Shown: piece by piece, positions 37,119 to 46,226 of the stretch | Layout of the letters: each line of letters begins with the position of its first letter | Numbering within the stretch: position 1 is the first letter of the stretch | From: Buttiauxella warmboldiae | GTDB taxonomy: Bacteria; Pseudomonadota; Gammaproteobacteria; Enterobacterales; Enterobacteriaceae | DNA: 64,000 nt | NCBI RefSeq assembly: GCF_003818135.1 | Contig: NZ_RPOH01000015.1 | Coordinates: 1 to 64,000, forward strand | Reading direction: 5' to 3' | Notes under the pieces: generated by a model | What the model saw: only the letters and a program-made list of their open reading frames with translations | Told to the model about the DNA's origin: nothing | Databases searched by the model: none | Program-made: the position numbers and the translations under genes

Positions 37119-38030
37119 ATGAAGATAAAACCCACTCTCGTCGTCGCTCTGGGCGGTAATGCGCTGTTAAAACGCGGCGAGCCACTGGAAGCGGATATCC
37201 AGCGTAAGAATATTGATATCGCAGCAAAAACTATCGCCGCATTAACCGAACAATGGCGCGTGGTACTGGTGCATGGTAATGGGCCGCAGGTGGGCTTACT
37301 GGCATTACAAAACAGCGCTTACAGCAAAGTAGCCGCCTATCCGCTGGATATTCTGGGGGCGGAAAGCCAGGGAATGATCGGCTATATGCTGCAACAGTCG
37401 CTGAAAAACCAGCTGCCGAACCGCGAAGTCAGCGTGCTGCTGACGCAGGTTGAAGTGGATGCAAACGACCCTGCGTTCCAGAACCCGACCAAATACATCG
37501 GCCCGGTGTATGACAAGGCGCAGGCCGACATATTGACTGCGGAAAAAGGCTGGACAGTAAAAGCCGACGGCCACTATTTCCGCCGCGTGGTGCCGTCACC
37601 TCAGCCGATGCGCATCGTAGAAAGCGATGCGATTACTGCACTCATCCAGCGTGACCATTTGGTGATTTGTAACGGCGGCGGCGGTGTGCCGGTGGTAGAA
37701 AAAACCGGTGGCTTACACGGTATTGAAGCCGTTATTGATAAGGATCTTTCAGCGGCCTTGCTGGCACGCCAGATTGAAGCCAGCGCCCTGCTTATTCTCA
37801 CCGATACTGATGCGGTGTATCTCGACTGGGGCACCGCAACGCAACGCCCAATTTCTCAAATCACTCCGCAAGAGTTAGACGCCATGGTATTTGATGCCGG
37901 TTCGATGGGGCCAAAAGTTGCCGCCTGTAGCAAGTTCGTGGCGCAGTGCCACGGGATTGCGGGAATTGGGCCGCTTGAGGATGGCCCGGCGATTCTGGCC
38001 GGTGAGAAAGGGACGCTGATTCGCGAGTGA
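37119..38030 (+). CDS. arcC: carbamate kinase ArcC
   Basis: A 303-aa amino-acid-kinase fold protein. It starts [17 protein letters not shown] and has the conserved [11 protein letters not shown] and [11 protein letters not shown]. It moves phosphate from carbamoyl phosphate to ADP, giving ATP, ammonia and CO2. The ATG at 37119 is six bases after AAGGAG, 16 bp downstream of the arcA stop. It is the second gene of the arc operon. Confidence 0.96.
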   Translation: MKIKPTLVVALGGNALLKRGEPLEADIQRKNIDIAAKTIAALTEQWRVVLVHGNGPQVGLLALQNSAYSKVAAYPLDILGAESQGMIGYMLQQSLKNQLPNREVSVLLTQVEVDANDPAFQNPTKYIGPVYDKAQADILTAEKGWTVKADGHYFRRVVPSPQPMRIVESDAITALIQRDHLVICNGGGGVPVVEKTGGLHGIEAVIDKDLSAALLARQIEASALLILTDTDAVYLDWGTATQRPISQITPQELDAMVFDAGSMGPKVAACSKFVAQCHGIAGIGPLEDGPAILAGEKGTLIRE

Positions 38031-38043
38031 GCGTTGAGTTTAA

Positions 38044-38120
38044 ACCACCCTCACCCTCTCCTGGAGGAGGACTGTACGACCTTCTCCCCCAACTGGGGGA
38101 AAGGACCGGGGTGAGGGGAA
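38044..38120. repeat. REP-like palindromic repeat between arcC and arcB
   Basis: The outer arms CCCTCACCC and GGGGTGAGGG enclose two inner hairpins (CTCCTGGAGGAG and CTCCCCCAACTGGGGGA). It is the same design as at 28987-29075. Inside an operon it can protect upstream mRNA or lower downstream expression. Confidence 0.65.
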
Positions 38121-38149
38121 AAAAATCAATAATCAAAGGGACAACTAAA

Positions 38150-39154
38150 ATGACTATCAACTTGAAAAACCGCAATTTTCTGAAACTTCTCGATTTCAAA
38201 TCTGAAGAAATCCAGCATCTGATCGACCTGGCTCTGCAACTGAAAGCCGCAAAATATAACGGGACTGAAAAGAAAACCCTGGTCGGCAAAAATATTGCGC
38301 TGATATTTGAAAAAAGCTCCACCCGCACCCGCTGTGCATTTGAGGTCGCCGCCTTTGATCAAGGCGCGCTGGTCACTTACCTCGGCCCAAGCGGCTCGCA
38401 GATTGGCCATAAAGAGTCAATGAAAGATACCGCACGCGTTCTGGGCCGCATGTATGACGGCATCGAATATCGCGGTTTTGGCCAGGCTATCGTTGAAGAG
38501 CTTGGTGAATTTGCCGGAGTTCCGGTGTGGAACGGCCTGACCAACGAATTCCACCCAACGCAAATCCTGGCCGATCTAATGACCATGCTTGAGCATTCGC
38601 CGGGTAAAAAACTCAATCAACTCTCCTTCGCTTACCTGGGCGATGCCCGCAATAACATGGGCAACTCGCTGATGGTCGGGGCGGCGAAAATGGGGATGGA
38701 TATCCGCCTTGTGGCGCCAAAAGCTTTCTGGCCGGAAAGCGCCCTGGTTGAGCAATGCCAGGCTATCGCCAGGCAAACAGGAGCTCGCATCATGCTGACC
38801 GACAGCGTGGAAGAAGGGGTCGCAGGGGTCAATTTCCTCTACACCGATGTGTGGGTATCGATGGGTGAGCCAAAAGAGGCGTGGGCTGAACGCGTCAGTT
38901 TGATGACGCCGTACCAGGTCAATCAGCAAGTGGTGAATGCCACCGGCAATCCCGAGGTGAAATTTATGCACTGCCTGCCCGCGTTCCATAACGAGCACAC
39001 CACGATGGGCCGCGAAATCGAAGAAACCTACGGCCTTAAAGGACTGGAAGTCACAGAAGAAGTCTTTGAGTCACCAAACTCCATCGTCTTCGACGAAGCC
39101 GAAAACCGCATGCATACCATCAAAGCAGTAATGGTTGCCACGCTTGGCGAGTAG
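38150..39154 (+). CDS. arcB: ornithine carbamoyltransferase, catabolic (ArcB)
   Basis: A 334-aa enzyme with STRTR, HPTQ and HCLPAFH motifs. In the deiminase pathway it works in reverse, splitting citrulline into ornithine and carbamoyl phosphate. It is called catabolic from its place between arcC and the antiporter. The sequence is very close to argI in this window, with long identical runs such as the IGHKES and [13 protein letters not shown] regions, so it is a recent or gene-converted paralogue. The start at 38150 follows AAAGGGA. Confidence 0.94.
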   Translation: MTINLKNRNFLKLLDFKSEEIQHLIDLALQLKAAKYNGTEKKTLVGKNIALIFEKSSTRTRCAFEVAAFDQGALVTYLGPSGSQIGHKESMKDTARVLGRMYDGIEYRGFGQAIVEELGEFAGVPVWNGLTNEFHPTQILADLMTMLEHSPGKKLNQLSFAYLGDARNNMGNSLMVGAAKMGMDIRLVAPKAFWPESALVEQCQAIARQTGARIMLTDSVEEGVAGVNFLYTDVWVSMGEPKEAWAERVSLMTPYQVNQQVVNATGNPEVKFMHCLPAFHNEHTTMGREIEETYGLKGLEVTEEVFESPNSIVFDEAENRMHTIKAVMVATLGE

Positions 39155-39223
39155 TTAGCAGGAGGATAACCGGGGCACCTTCCCCGGTTATCCCTACCCT
39201 GAAGTTCATAAGGAAGCTGAACC

Positions 39224-40627
39224 ATGACTAAATTCAAGTTCCCCTCAGCCTACACCATCCTGTTTGTGTTAATTGCCCTGGTCGCTGCAATGAGTTGGGT
39301 CGTCCCCGCAGGTCAATACGATATGGCAATGAATGAGGTGTTGGGCAAAGAAGTTCCGGTAGCGGGCACTTATCAGAACGTTCCCGCCAACCCACAAGGG
39401 TTAGTCAACGTACTGATGGCACCGATTAACGGCCTGTATAACCATGAAACCAACGAAGCGGGTGCGATTGATGTTGCGCTGTTCATTCTGATCATCGGTG
39501 GCTTTTTGGGGATCGTGACAAAAACCGGAGCCATTGATGCCGGTATTGAACGTGTAACAGAACGACTACGCGGCCGCGAAGAGTGGATGATCCCAATCCT
39601 GATGGGGCTATTTGCCGCAGGCGGCACTATCTATGGCATGGCCGAAGAATCACTTCCGTTCTATACCCTGTTAGTTCCCGTCATGATTGCCGCCCGTTTT
39701 GATCCGGTGGTTGCGGCAGCCACAATATTACTCGGCGCCGGGATCGGAACGCTCGGCTCCACGATCAACCCTTTCGCTACCGTTATTGCCGCTAACGCCG
39801 CAGGCATTCCCTTTACCCATGGTATTGGGCTACGCGTTGCGATGTTAGTCGTCGGCTGGTTTATCTGCGTCGCTTATGTCATGCGCTATGCCCGCATGGT
39901 ACGTAAAGATCCAGGCCGCTCGCTGGTCGCTGATAAATTAGAAGAAGATCGCGCCTGGTTCCTGCGTAACCGAAAACAAGACGCCCTTGAGTTCACCACC
40001 ACTCGCAAAATTGTGCTGGCAATCTTTACCCTCGCCTTCGCCGTAATGATTTATGGTGTTTCGGTTCTGGGCTGGTGGATGGCAGAAATTTCCGCCGTCT
40101 TCCTCGGCTCAGCGATTGTTGTCGGGCTAATCGCCCGCATGAGCGAAGAAGAGATCACCGGTAACTTTATTGACGGCGCGCGCGATCTGCTCGGCGTGGC
40201 GCTGATCATCGGTATCGCTCGTGGGATCGTGGTGATTATGGACAGAGGTATGATCACCCATACCATTCTGCATAGCGCCGAAGGTCTGGTGGCGGGCCTC
40301 CCGAGCGTCATGTTTATCAACGTGATGTACTGGCTGGAAGTGGTGCTCTCTTTCCTGGTGCCTTCATCTTCAGGTTTGGCGGTTTTGACCATGCCAATTA
40401 TGGCGCCGCTGGGTGATTTTGCCGGTGTTAGCCGCGATTTAATCGTCACCGCCTATCAATCAGCATCCGGCATCGTCAATCTTGTCACACCGACTTCTGC
40501 GGTAGTCATGGGGGGCCTGGCCATTGCCCGCGTGCCCTATATGCGCTGGCTCAAATGGGTCGCTCCGCTGCTCGGCATCCTGACCGTGCTGGTAATGGCG
40601 ACCCTGAGTATTGGCACCATGTTATAA
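39224..40627 (+). CDS. YfcC/DcuC-family carrier, probable arginine/ornithine antiporter
   Basis: A 467-aa inner-membrane protein of the YfcC (DcuC superfamily) type with about 12 membrane segments. Conserved GSTINPFATVIAANAAGI and PSSSGLAVLTMPIMAP loops form its two pseudo-symmetric re-entrant regions. In arc operons these proteins fill the place of ArcD and are taken to swap arginine for ornithine. That role is from context and not shown by motif. An AAGGAAGC site precedes the ATG. It is the fourth gene of the arc unit and is followed by a strong hairpin. Confidence 0.85.
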   Translation: MTKFKFPSAYTILFVLIALVAAMSWVVPAGQYDMAMNEVLGKEVPVAGTYQNVPANPQGLVNVLMAPINGLYNHETNEAGAIDVALFILIIGGFLGIVTKTGAIDAGIERVTERLRGREEWMIPILMGLFAAGGTIYGMAEESLPFYTLLVPVMIAARFDPVVAAATILLGAGIGTLGSTINPFATVIAANAAGIPFTHGIGLRVAMLVVGWFICVAYVMRYARMVRKDPGRSLVADKLEEDRAWFLRNRKQDALEFTTTRKIVLAIFTLAFAVMIYGVSVLGWWMAEISAVFLGSAIVVGLIARMSEEEITGNFIDGARDLLGVALIIGIARGIVVIMDRGMITHTILHSAEGLVAGLPSVMFINVMYWLEVVLSFLVPSSSGLAVLTMPIMAPLGDFAGVSRDLIVTAYQSASGIVNLVTPTSAVVMGGLAIARVPYMRWLKWVAPLLGILTVLVMATLSIGTML

Positions 40628-40640
40628 CGGGCTGCGACAT

Positions 40641-40675
40641 TTCACTCAGGTTAGCGGTGGCAGAACCTGAGTGAA
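40641..40675 (+). terminator. hairpin at the end of the arc operon
   Basis: A 12-bp perfect stem TTCACTCAGGTT/AACCTGAGTGAA with an 11-nt loop, 14 bp after the carrier stop. There is no T-run, so it may slow RNA decay and not terminate. Confidence 0.55.
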
Positions 40676-40802
40676 TAGCGAAATACGCCTTGTTTTACTA
40701 CTTGTTATCTAACAAAAAAGTAAAACTACGATCCAGTAAACAGTTTAAAACTATCCATCGCGTAAATTATTAACCTGAATAACACATGGAATGGTGAATA
40801 TT

Positions 40803-41282
40803 ATGAGGGTTTCCAACGTAACCTCAGACAAAGAACAAGGTCAACTCGCCCTTTGCCAGAGACTTATCGTACATAAGAGCTATTTTTCACAAGAAGAGAT
40901 CCGCCAGGATTTACGGCGCCACGGCTATAACGATATCAGCCAATCAACGGTGTCCCGCCTGTTAAAACTGCTCGACGTTATCAAAATGCGCAACGCCAAA
41001 GGGCAGAAAATTTATGCATTAAACCCGCAATCCCAACCCGAGCCAGATGCCGCACGTTCGGTGGCAGAGATGGTGATTAGCGTGGAGCATAATGCCGAAT
41101 TTGTCCTTATTCACACCGCTCACGGATACGGCCGTGCCGTGGCCAGAATTCTTGACTATCACGCCCTGCCGGAAATTTTAGGGGTCGTTGCGGGCAGCAG
41201 TATCGTGTGGATTGCGCCACGTGAAGTGCAGAAAACCGCGCAGGTACATCGGCGTATAGTGCAGGCCCTTGGATTGCATTAA
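40803..41282 (+). CDS. ArgR-family regulator of the arc cluster
   Basis: A 159-aa ArgR paralogue. The N-terminal winged helix spans about 20-75 (FSQEEIRQDLRRHGY..ISQSTVSRLLKLL). The C-terminal arginine-binding, hexamer-forming domain has HTAHGYGRAVARILDYH and ILGVVAGSSIVWI in place of the E. coli HTSPGAAQLIARLLD and ILGTIAGDDTIF. The change of GDD to GSS alters a residue next to the arginine site, so ligand response may differ. Salmonella has an equivalent gene at the end of its arc cluster. The ATG at 40803 is preferred; ATG 40791 adds four residues. Confidence 0.9.
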   Translation: MRVSNVTSDKEQGQLALCQRLIVHKSYFSQEEIRQDLRRHGYNDISQSTVSRLLKLLDVIKMRNAKGQKIYALNPQSQPEPDAARSVAEMVISVEHNAEFVLIHTAHGYGRAVARILDYHALPEILGVVAGSSIVWIAPREVQKTAQVHRRIVQALGLH

Positions 41283-41341
41283 CCCTGGATAAATATTCAC
41301 AGCAATCGATTGCTAACGCTAAAAAGTTGTGAATTAATCGC

Positions 41342-41382
41342 TTGAAGTGTCCTTTGAGATGCGTATAATGCGCCACAATTTG
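41342..41382 (+). promoter_or_regulatory. pyrBI promoter with UTP-sensitive start
   Basis: TTGAAG (41342-47), 16 bp, TATAAT (41364-69), then AATTTG at 41377-41382. In E. coli the pyrBI transcript begins AAUUUG, and slippage on the U tract at high UTP lowers productive starts. The identical start sequence is kept here. Confidence 0.8.
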
Positions 41383-41394
41383 CCGGGAGGAAGC

Positions 41395-41484
41395 ATGGTC
41401 CAGTGTGTTCAAAAAAATGCCACACCACGTCGTCTGCAAGACGGCGCTAGCCTGTTTTCTTTCCGTTGCTGCAACCCATTCTAA
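41395..41484 (+). CDS. pyrL: pyrBI leader peptide PyrL
   Basis: A 29-aa frame ([13 protein letters not shown]) after a GGGAGGAAGC ribosome site. It ends at the base of the attenuator hairpin. In E. coli low UTP stalls RNA polymerase in the leader so that translating ribosomes stay close and block the terminator. The N-terminal MVQCV is the same as in E. coli PyrL (44 aa). This copy is shorter and stops before the terminator stem, while the E. coli frame runs through it. Confidence 0.85.
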   Translation: MVQCVQKNATPRRLQDGASLFSFRCCNPF

Positions 41485-41485
41485 A

Positions 41486-41512
41486 GGCCCCTCGTTGAGG
41501 GGCTTTTTTTTG
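41486..41512 (+). terminator. pyrBI attenuator
   Basis: The stem GCCCCTC/GAGGGGC with loop GTT and eight T lies between pyrL and pyrB. Confidence 0.92.
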
Positions 41513-41539
41513 CCCGACGCCCGAGAGCAGGAGATAAAC

Positions 41540-42472
41540 ATGGCTAACCCCCTATATCAAAAACATATCATTTCCATCAACGATCTCAGTCGTGAAGAAC
41601 TTGAACTGGTGTTGTCTACCGCGGCAAAACTGAAAGCGAATCCGCAACCCGAACTGTTGAAACACATCGTTGTTGCCAGCTGTTTCTTTGAAGCATCAAC
41701 GCGCACGCGCCTCTCTTTTGAAACCGCCATTCACCGTCTGGGGGCGTCGGTGGTCGGGTTCTCAGACAGCAGCAATACCTCGCTGGGCAAAAAAGGGGAA
41801 ACGCTGGCCGATACCATTTCGGTTATCAGCACCTATGTCGACGCCATTGTGATGCGCCACCCACAGGAAGGGGCCGCGCGTCTGGCGACAGAGTTCTCAG
41901 GCCGTGTGCCGGTGCTCAATGCGGGCGACGGTGCCAACCAGCATCCAACGCAAACGCTGCTGGATCTGTTCACCATTCAGGAGACGCAGGGCCGTCTGGA
42001 GAACCTGAATATCGCCATGGTCGGTGACCTGAAATATGGCCGCACCGTGCATTCACTGGCGCAGGCGCTGGCGAAATTCGAGGGTAATCGCTTCTACTTT
42101 ATCGCCCCCAATGCGCTGGCTATGCCGCAGTACATTCTCGATATGCTGGACGAAAAAGGCATTGAGTGGAGCTGTCACGAAGGCATCGATGATGTGGTAG
42201 CTGAGTTGGATATTCTGTACATGACACGCGTGCAGAAAGAGCGCCTCGACCCCTCGGAATACGCCAACGTGAAGGCGCAGTTTGTGCTGCGCGCCGCAGA
42301 CCTTGCTGATGCCCGCGAAAACATGAAAGTGCTGCACCCGCTGCCACGCGTGGATGAAATTACCACGGATGTCGATAAGACTTCCCACGCCTGGTATTTC
42401 CAGCAGGCAGGCAACGGCATTTACGCCCGCCAGGCACTGCTGGCGTTAGTTTTGCAACCGGAACTGGTTTGA
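41540..42472 (+). CDS. pyrB: aspartate carbamoyltransferase catalytic subunit PyrB
   Basis: A 310-aa catalytic chain. The carbamoyl-phosphate motif is STRTR, with HPTQ and HPLPRVDEI following. It makes N-carbamoyl-aspartate, the committed step of pyrimidine synthesis, as a trimer within the PyrB6-PyrI6 holoenzyme. The ATG at 41540 has AGCAGGAGA before it. It is controlled by the attenuator just upstream and is co-transcribed with pyrI. Confidence 0.97.
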   Translation: MANPLYQKHIISINDLSREELELVLSTAAKLKANPQPELLKHIVVASCFFEASTRTRLSFETAIHRLGASVVGFSDSSNTSLGKKGETLADTISVISTYVDAIVMRHPQEGAARLATEFSGRVPVLNAGDGANQHPTQTLLDLFTIQETQGRLENLNIAMVGDLKYGRTVHSLAQALAKFEGNRFYFIAPNALAMPQYILDMLDEKGIEWSCHEGIDDVVAELDILYMTRVQKERLDPSEYANVKAQFVLRAADLADARENMKVLHPLPRVDEITTDVDKTSHAWYFQQAGNGIYARQALLALVLQPELV

Positions 42473-42489
42473 GTGAGAGGAAAATTAAG

Positions 42490-42951
42490 ATGACACACGA
42501 CAACAAATTACAAGTTGAAGCGATTAAACGCGGCACGGTTATCGACCATATTCCTGCACAGGTTGGCTTTAAGCTGCTGACCCTGTTCCAGCTGACGGAA
42601 ACCGACCAGCGTATCACCATTGGCCTGAACCTGCCTTCTCACGAGCAGGGCCGTAAGGACCTGATCAAAATTGAAAATACCTTCCTGACGGATGAGCAGG
42701 TTAACCAACTGGCGCTGTACGCCCCGCACGCAACCGTGAACCGTATTGACGAATATGAAGTGGTGGGTAAGAGCAAACCAAGCCTGCCTTCACGCATCGA
42801 TAAAGTGCTGGTGTGCCCGAATACCAACTGCATCAGCCGTAGTGAACCGGTTCACTCATCGTTTGCCGTGAAAAAACGCGACGAGACCATCAGCCTCAAA
42901 TGCAAATACTGTGAAAAAGAGTTTGCCCACCACGTTGTGCTGGCGGATTAA
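42490..42951 (+). CDS. pyrI: aspartate carbamoyltransferase regulatory subunit PyrI
   Basis: A 153-aa regulatory chain. The N-terminal allosteric domain (binding CTP or ATP) precedes the zinc domain, whose four Cys are in CPNTNC and CKYCEKEF. The dimer links two PyrB trimers and gives feedback control. The start at 42490 fits the family and has a GAGAGGAAA site. It lies 17 bp after pyrB. Confidence 0.97.
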   Translation: MTHDNKLQVEAIKRGTVIDHIPAQVGFKLLTLFQLTETDQRITIGLNLPSHEQGRKDLIKIENTFLTDEQVNQLALYAPHATVNRIDEYEVVGKSKPSLPSRIDKVLVCPNTNCISRSEPVHSSFAVKKRDETISLKCKYCEKEFAHHVVLAD

Positions 42952-43016
42952 ACGTTGCTGCTAAAGCTCTCGCCTCTATAATGGGCGGAGCTTTAAAACC
43001 ATTCAGAGGAGTTCTC

Positions 43017-43403
43017 ATGTCTCGTACCATCAGCACCGAAAACGCACCAGCAGCTATCGGCCCCTATGTTCAGGGCGTTGATCTTGGCAGCATGATCATC
43101 ACCTCGGGCCAGATCCCGGTCGATCCGAAAACCGGTAGCGTGCCGGAAGATGTGGCAGCGCAAGCGCGCCAGTCTCTGGAAAACGTGCAGGCGATTGTTG
43201 AAGCGGCCGGCCTGAAAGTGGGCGATATCGTTAAAACTACCGTTTTCGTAAAAGACCTCAACGACTTTGCTCTCGTCAACGCCACTTACGAAGCCTTCTT
43301 TAATGAGCACCATGCTACTTTCCCTGCGCGCTCTTGCGTGGAAGTCGCTCGTCTGCCTAAAGATGTGAAGATTGAGATCGAAGCGATTGCCGTTCGCCGC
43401 TAA
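43017..43403 (+). CDS. ridA: enamine/imine deaminase RidA
   Basis: A 128-aa YjgF/YER057c/UK114 trimer-forming protein. It has the substrate-binding Arg in FPARSCVEVARLPKDVKIEIEAIA. It hydrolyses reactive 2-aminoacrylate and other enamines to ketoacids, protecting PLP enzymes. GAGGAG precedes the ATG. It follows pyrI, as in E. coli. mgtA, next in E. coli, is missing. Confidence 0.96.
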   Translation: MSRTISTENAPAAIGPYVQGVDLGSMIITSGQIPVDPKTGSVPEDVAAQARQSLENVQAIVEAAGLKVGDIVKTTVFVKDLNDFALVNATYEAFFNEHHATFPARSCVEVARLPKDVKIEIEAIAVRR

Positions 43404-43669
43404 AGATTCTATCCAGGGCCGCTCTCGCGGCCTTAATACAGTTATTGCTTTACGCTCGCAACAATTGCCCCGGCTTACGTTTGTGCCGCCTCAGCAAAGC
43501 GTTTCCCACCGCCGGGAACGGCAAGCCAACCTTCGCCATCGCTAATCTCATGCCCGCGGGCTTTGTATGGCGGCAAATATTAACCTCACGTAAACCAGAT
43601 TTTTTCCATTGTGATATCGTTGGGCTGCCGTACTCTGATAAGCAATTGATTGCCGGGAAAACCATCACT

Positions 43670-44617
43670 ATGCAAAGCCGCCTCACGATAAAAGATATCG
43701 CCCGTTTAAGCGGCGTAGGTAAATCGACTGTCTCTCGTGTTTTAAATAATGAAAGCGGGGTTAGCGCCCGTACGCGAGCACGCGTGGAAGCGGTGATGCA
43801 GCAAGAGGGGTTTTCCCCTTCCCGTTCGGCGCGCGCGATGCGTGGGCAGAGCGATAAAGTCGTCGCCATTATCGTGACGCGCCTGGACTCGCTATCAGAA
43901 AACCTGGCGGTGCAAACCATGCTGCCGTCGCTGTACGAGCAGGGTTACGATCCGATCATGATGGAAAGTCAGTTTTCCCCAAAACTGGTTGAAGAACATC
44001 TTGGCGTCCTGCAACGGCGCAATATCGACGGCGTGATTTTATTTGGTTTCACCGGCATTAACGAAAAGATTTTGCAGCCGTGGCAGTCAACGATGGTGCT
44101 GATGGCGCGGGATGCCAAAGGGTTTGCCTCGGTGTGTTATGACGACGAAGGGGCAATCAATATCTTAATGTCGCGTCTTTATGAGCAAGGCCATCGCCAC
44201 ATCAGCTTCCTTGGCGTCCCCCATAGTGATGTGACCACAGGTTTACGCCGCCACCAGGCGTATCTCGCTTTTTGCCAGCGCCACGCGCTGACGCCCAACT
44301 TCTCTTTGCCGGGTCTGGCGATGAAACAAGGCTACGATCGCGTTGCTGAAGTGCTGACCCCACAAACCAGCGCGCTGGTTTGCGCCACAGATACCCTCGC
44401 GCTGGGTGCCAGTAAGTATTTGCAGCAACGGCCGCTCGGCGCCTTGCAGCTGGCGAGCGTGGGAAGCACGCCGCTGATGAAATTCCTCCACCCCGAGATT
44501 ATTACCGTCGATCCCGGTTACGCCGAAGCCGGACGTCAGGCCGCCAGACAGCTAATCGGCCAAATCACCCACTCCTGCGATCTGCGCCAGATAGTGATCC
44601 CCAGTTCATTACAATAA
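43670..44617 (+). CDS. treR: trehalose operon repressor TreR
   Basis: A 315-aa LacI-family protein, the exact E. coli length. The helix-turn-helix is at residues 4-26 (RLTIKDIARLSGVGKSTVSRVLNN), and the effector domain binds trehalose 6-phosphate. It represses treBC until trehalose is imported. The frame is open far upstream, but ATG 43670 is the family start. It is followed after 124 bp by treB. Confidence 0.96.
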   Translation: MQSRLTIKDIARLSGVGKSTVSRVLNNESGVSARTRARVEAVMQQEGFSPSRSARAMRGQSDKVVAIIVTRLDSLSENLAVQTMLPSLYEQGYDPIMMESQFSPKLVEEHLGVLQRRNIDGVILFGFTGINEKILQPWQSTMVLMARDAKGFASVCYDDEGAINILMSRLYEQGHRHISFLGVPHSDVTTGLRRHQAYLAFCQRHALTPNFSLPGLAMKQGYDRVAEVLTPQTSALVCATDTLALGASKYLQQRPLGALQLASVGSTPLMKFLHPEIITVDPGYAEAGRQAARQLIGQITHSCDLRQIVIPSSLQ

Positions 44618-44659
44618 TCCCCCGCTCCTCACGGTTTATTGTGATCGTCACCCGGTTTC

Positions 44660-44671
44660 GGGAACGTTCCC
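44660..44671. promoter_or_regulatory. TreR operator upstream of treB
   Basis: The perfect palindrome GGGAACGTTCCC lies 70 bp before treB. A TGTGA half-site lies about 20 bp upstream and may be part of a CRP site. E. coli treB is controlled by TreR and CRP. Confidence 0.75.
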
Positions 44672-44741
44672 ATTTTAGTGAAAAAGATTAAAAGATAACC
44701 TTGCAGCCAGATACCCCTACTCACTACTGCGGAACATCATC

Positions 44742-46160
44742 ATGGCCAAAGTGAAACAACAGGACATAGACCAGCTGATTGAGCTGGTCGGCGGGCGGGA
44801 GAATATCGCCACCGTCAGCCACTGTATTACCCGGTTGCGTTTTGTCTTAAACAATAGCGCTATTGCCCGGCCAAAAGAGATTGAAGAGCTGCCGATGGTC
44901 AAAGGCTGCTTTACCAATGCCGGGCAGTTCCAGGTGGTGATTGGCCCCGAAGTGGGTGATTACTACAAGGCGCTGATCGCCACCAGCGGCCACAGCAATT
45001 CAGACAAAGAGCAGGCGAAACTCGCGGCACGCCAGAATATGAAATGGCATGAGCGCACAATCTCCCATTTTGCAGAGATCTTCTTCCCTCTGCTACCCGC
45101 GTTAATCAGCGGGGGTTTGATCCTCGGCTTCCGTAACGTGATTGGCGATCTGCCAATGAGCAACGGGCAGACGCTTGCGCAAATGTACCCTGCACTGCAA
45201 TCCATCTATGACTTTTTATGGCTGATTGGCGAGGCGATCTTCTTCTATCTGCCGGTGGGTATTTGCTGGTCAGCGGTGCGAAAAGTCGGTGGAACACCTA
45301 TCCTTGGGATTGTACTGGGCGTCACACTCGTGTCACCGCAGTTGATGAATGCCTATGAATTGGGTAGCAAAATTCCTGAGGTCTGGAATTTTGGCCTGTT
45401 TACCATCGAGAAGGTGGGCTACCAGGCGCAGGTGATCCCGGCGCTGCTGGCAGGTCTGGCTCTGGGGATGATTGAGACGCGTCTGAAACGCATCGTGCCA
45501 GATTACCTCTATCTTGTAGTAGTGCCGGTCTGCTCCCTGATTGTGGCGGTATTCCTGGCCCATGCGTTTATCGGCCCGTTTGGTCGCTGGATTGGTGATG
45601 GCGTGGCCTTTGCGGTTCGCCATTTGATGACCGGAAGTTTTGCCCCGGTTGGCGCCGCGCTGTTTGGCTTCCTGTATGCCCCGCTGGTGATTACCGGGGT
45701 GCATCAGACCACCCTCGCTATCGACATGCAGATGATTCAGAGCATGGGCGGTACGCCGGTGTGGCCACTGATTGCGCTGTCGAACATTGCTCAGGCATCG
45801 GCGGTGGTTGGCATCATCATTTGCAGCCGCAAGCATAACGAACGTGAGATTTCAGTTCCGGCGGCGATTTCCGCCTTCCTCGGCGTCACCGAACCGGCGA
45901 TGTACGGCATCAATCTGAAATACCGCTTCCCGATGCTGTGCGCGATGATTGGCTCAGGGCTGGCAGGCTTGCTGTGCGGCCTGAGCGGCGTGATGGCGAA
46001 CGGGATTGGCGTTGGCGGGCTGCCTGGCATTCTGTCCATTCAGCCGAGTTACTGGCAGGTTTATTCCCTGGCGATGCTGACTGCGGTGGCGATCCCAATC
46101 GTGTTGACCAGCGTTATGTATAAGCGTAATCACCGTCAGGGCACGTTGTTGGTGGTGTAG
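44742..46160 (+). CDS. treB: trehalose PTS IIBC component TreB
   Basis: A 472-aa transporter. The IIB phosphocysteine is C28 in SHCITRLRFVL. The IIC domain has about ten membrane segments with GVHQTTLAIDMQ and ISAFLGVTEPAMYGIN. It imports trehalose as trehalose 6-phosphate, using IIA-Glc as phosphate donor because no IIA domain is present. It is the first gene of treBC. Confidence 0.97.
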   Translation: MAKVKQQDIDQLIELVGGRENIATVSHCITRLRFVLNNSAIARPKEIEELPMVKGCFTNAGQFQVVIGPEVGDYYKALIATSGHSNSDKEQAKLAARQNMKWHERTISHFAEIFFPLLPALISGGLILGFRNVIGDLPMSNGQTLAQMYPALQSIYDFLWLIGEAIFFYLPVGICWSAVRKVGGTPILGIVLGVTLVSPQLMNAYELGSKIPEVWNFGLFTIEKVGYQAQVIPALLAGLALGMIETRLKRIVPDYLYLVVVPVCSLIVAVFLAHAFIGPFGRWIGDGVAFAVRHLMTGSFAPVGAALFGFLYAPLVITGVHQTTLAIDMQMIQSMGGTPVWPLIALSNIAQASAVVGIIICSRKHNEREISVPAAISAFLGVTEPAMYGINLKYRFPMLCAMIGSGLAGLLCGLSGVMANGIGVGGLPGILSIQPSYWQVYSLAMLTAVAIPIVLTSVMYKRNHRQGTLLVV

Positions 46161-46226
46161 TTCGCTTCAGGTTTGGTGTGTTTTACCAGGGGCCCGGTGC
46201 GGCCCCTTATATTCGGGACCCGTAAT

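Noticed and set aside
42841-42856. A perfect 16-bp palindrome AGTGAACCGGTTCACT
   Set aside because: It lies within pyrI coding for SEPVHS. It lacks the AscG outer bases (spacing is two bases short), so it is likely chance.
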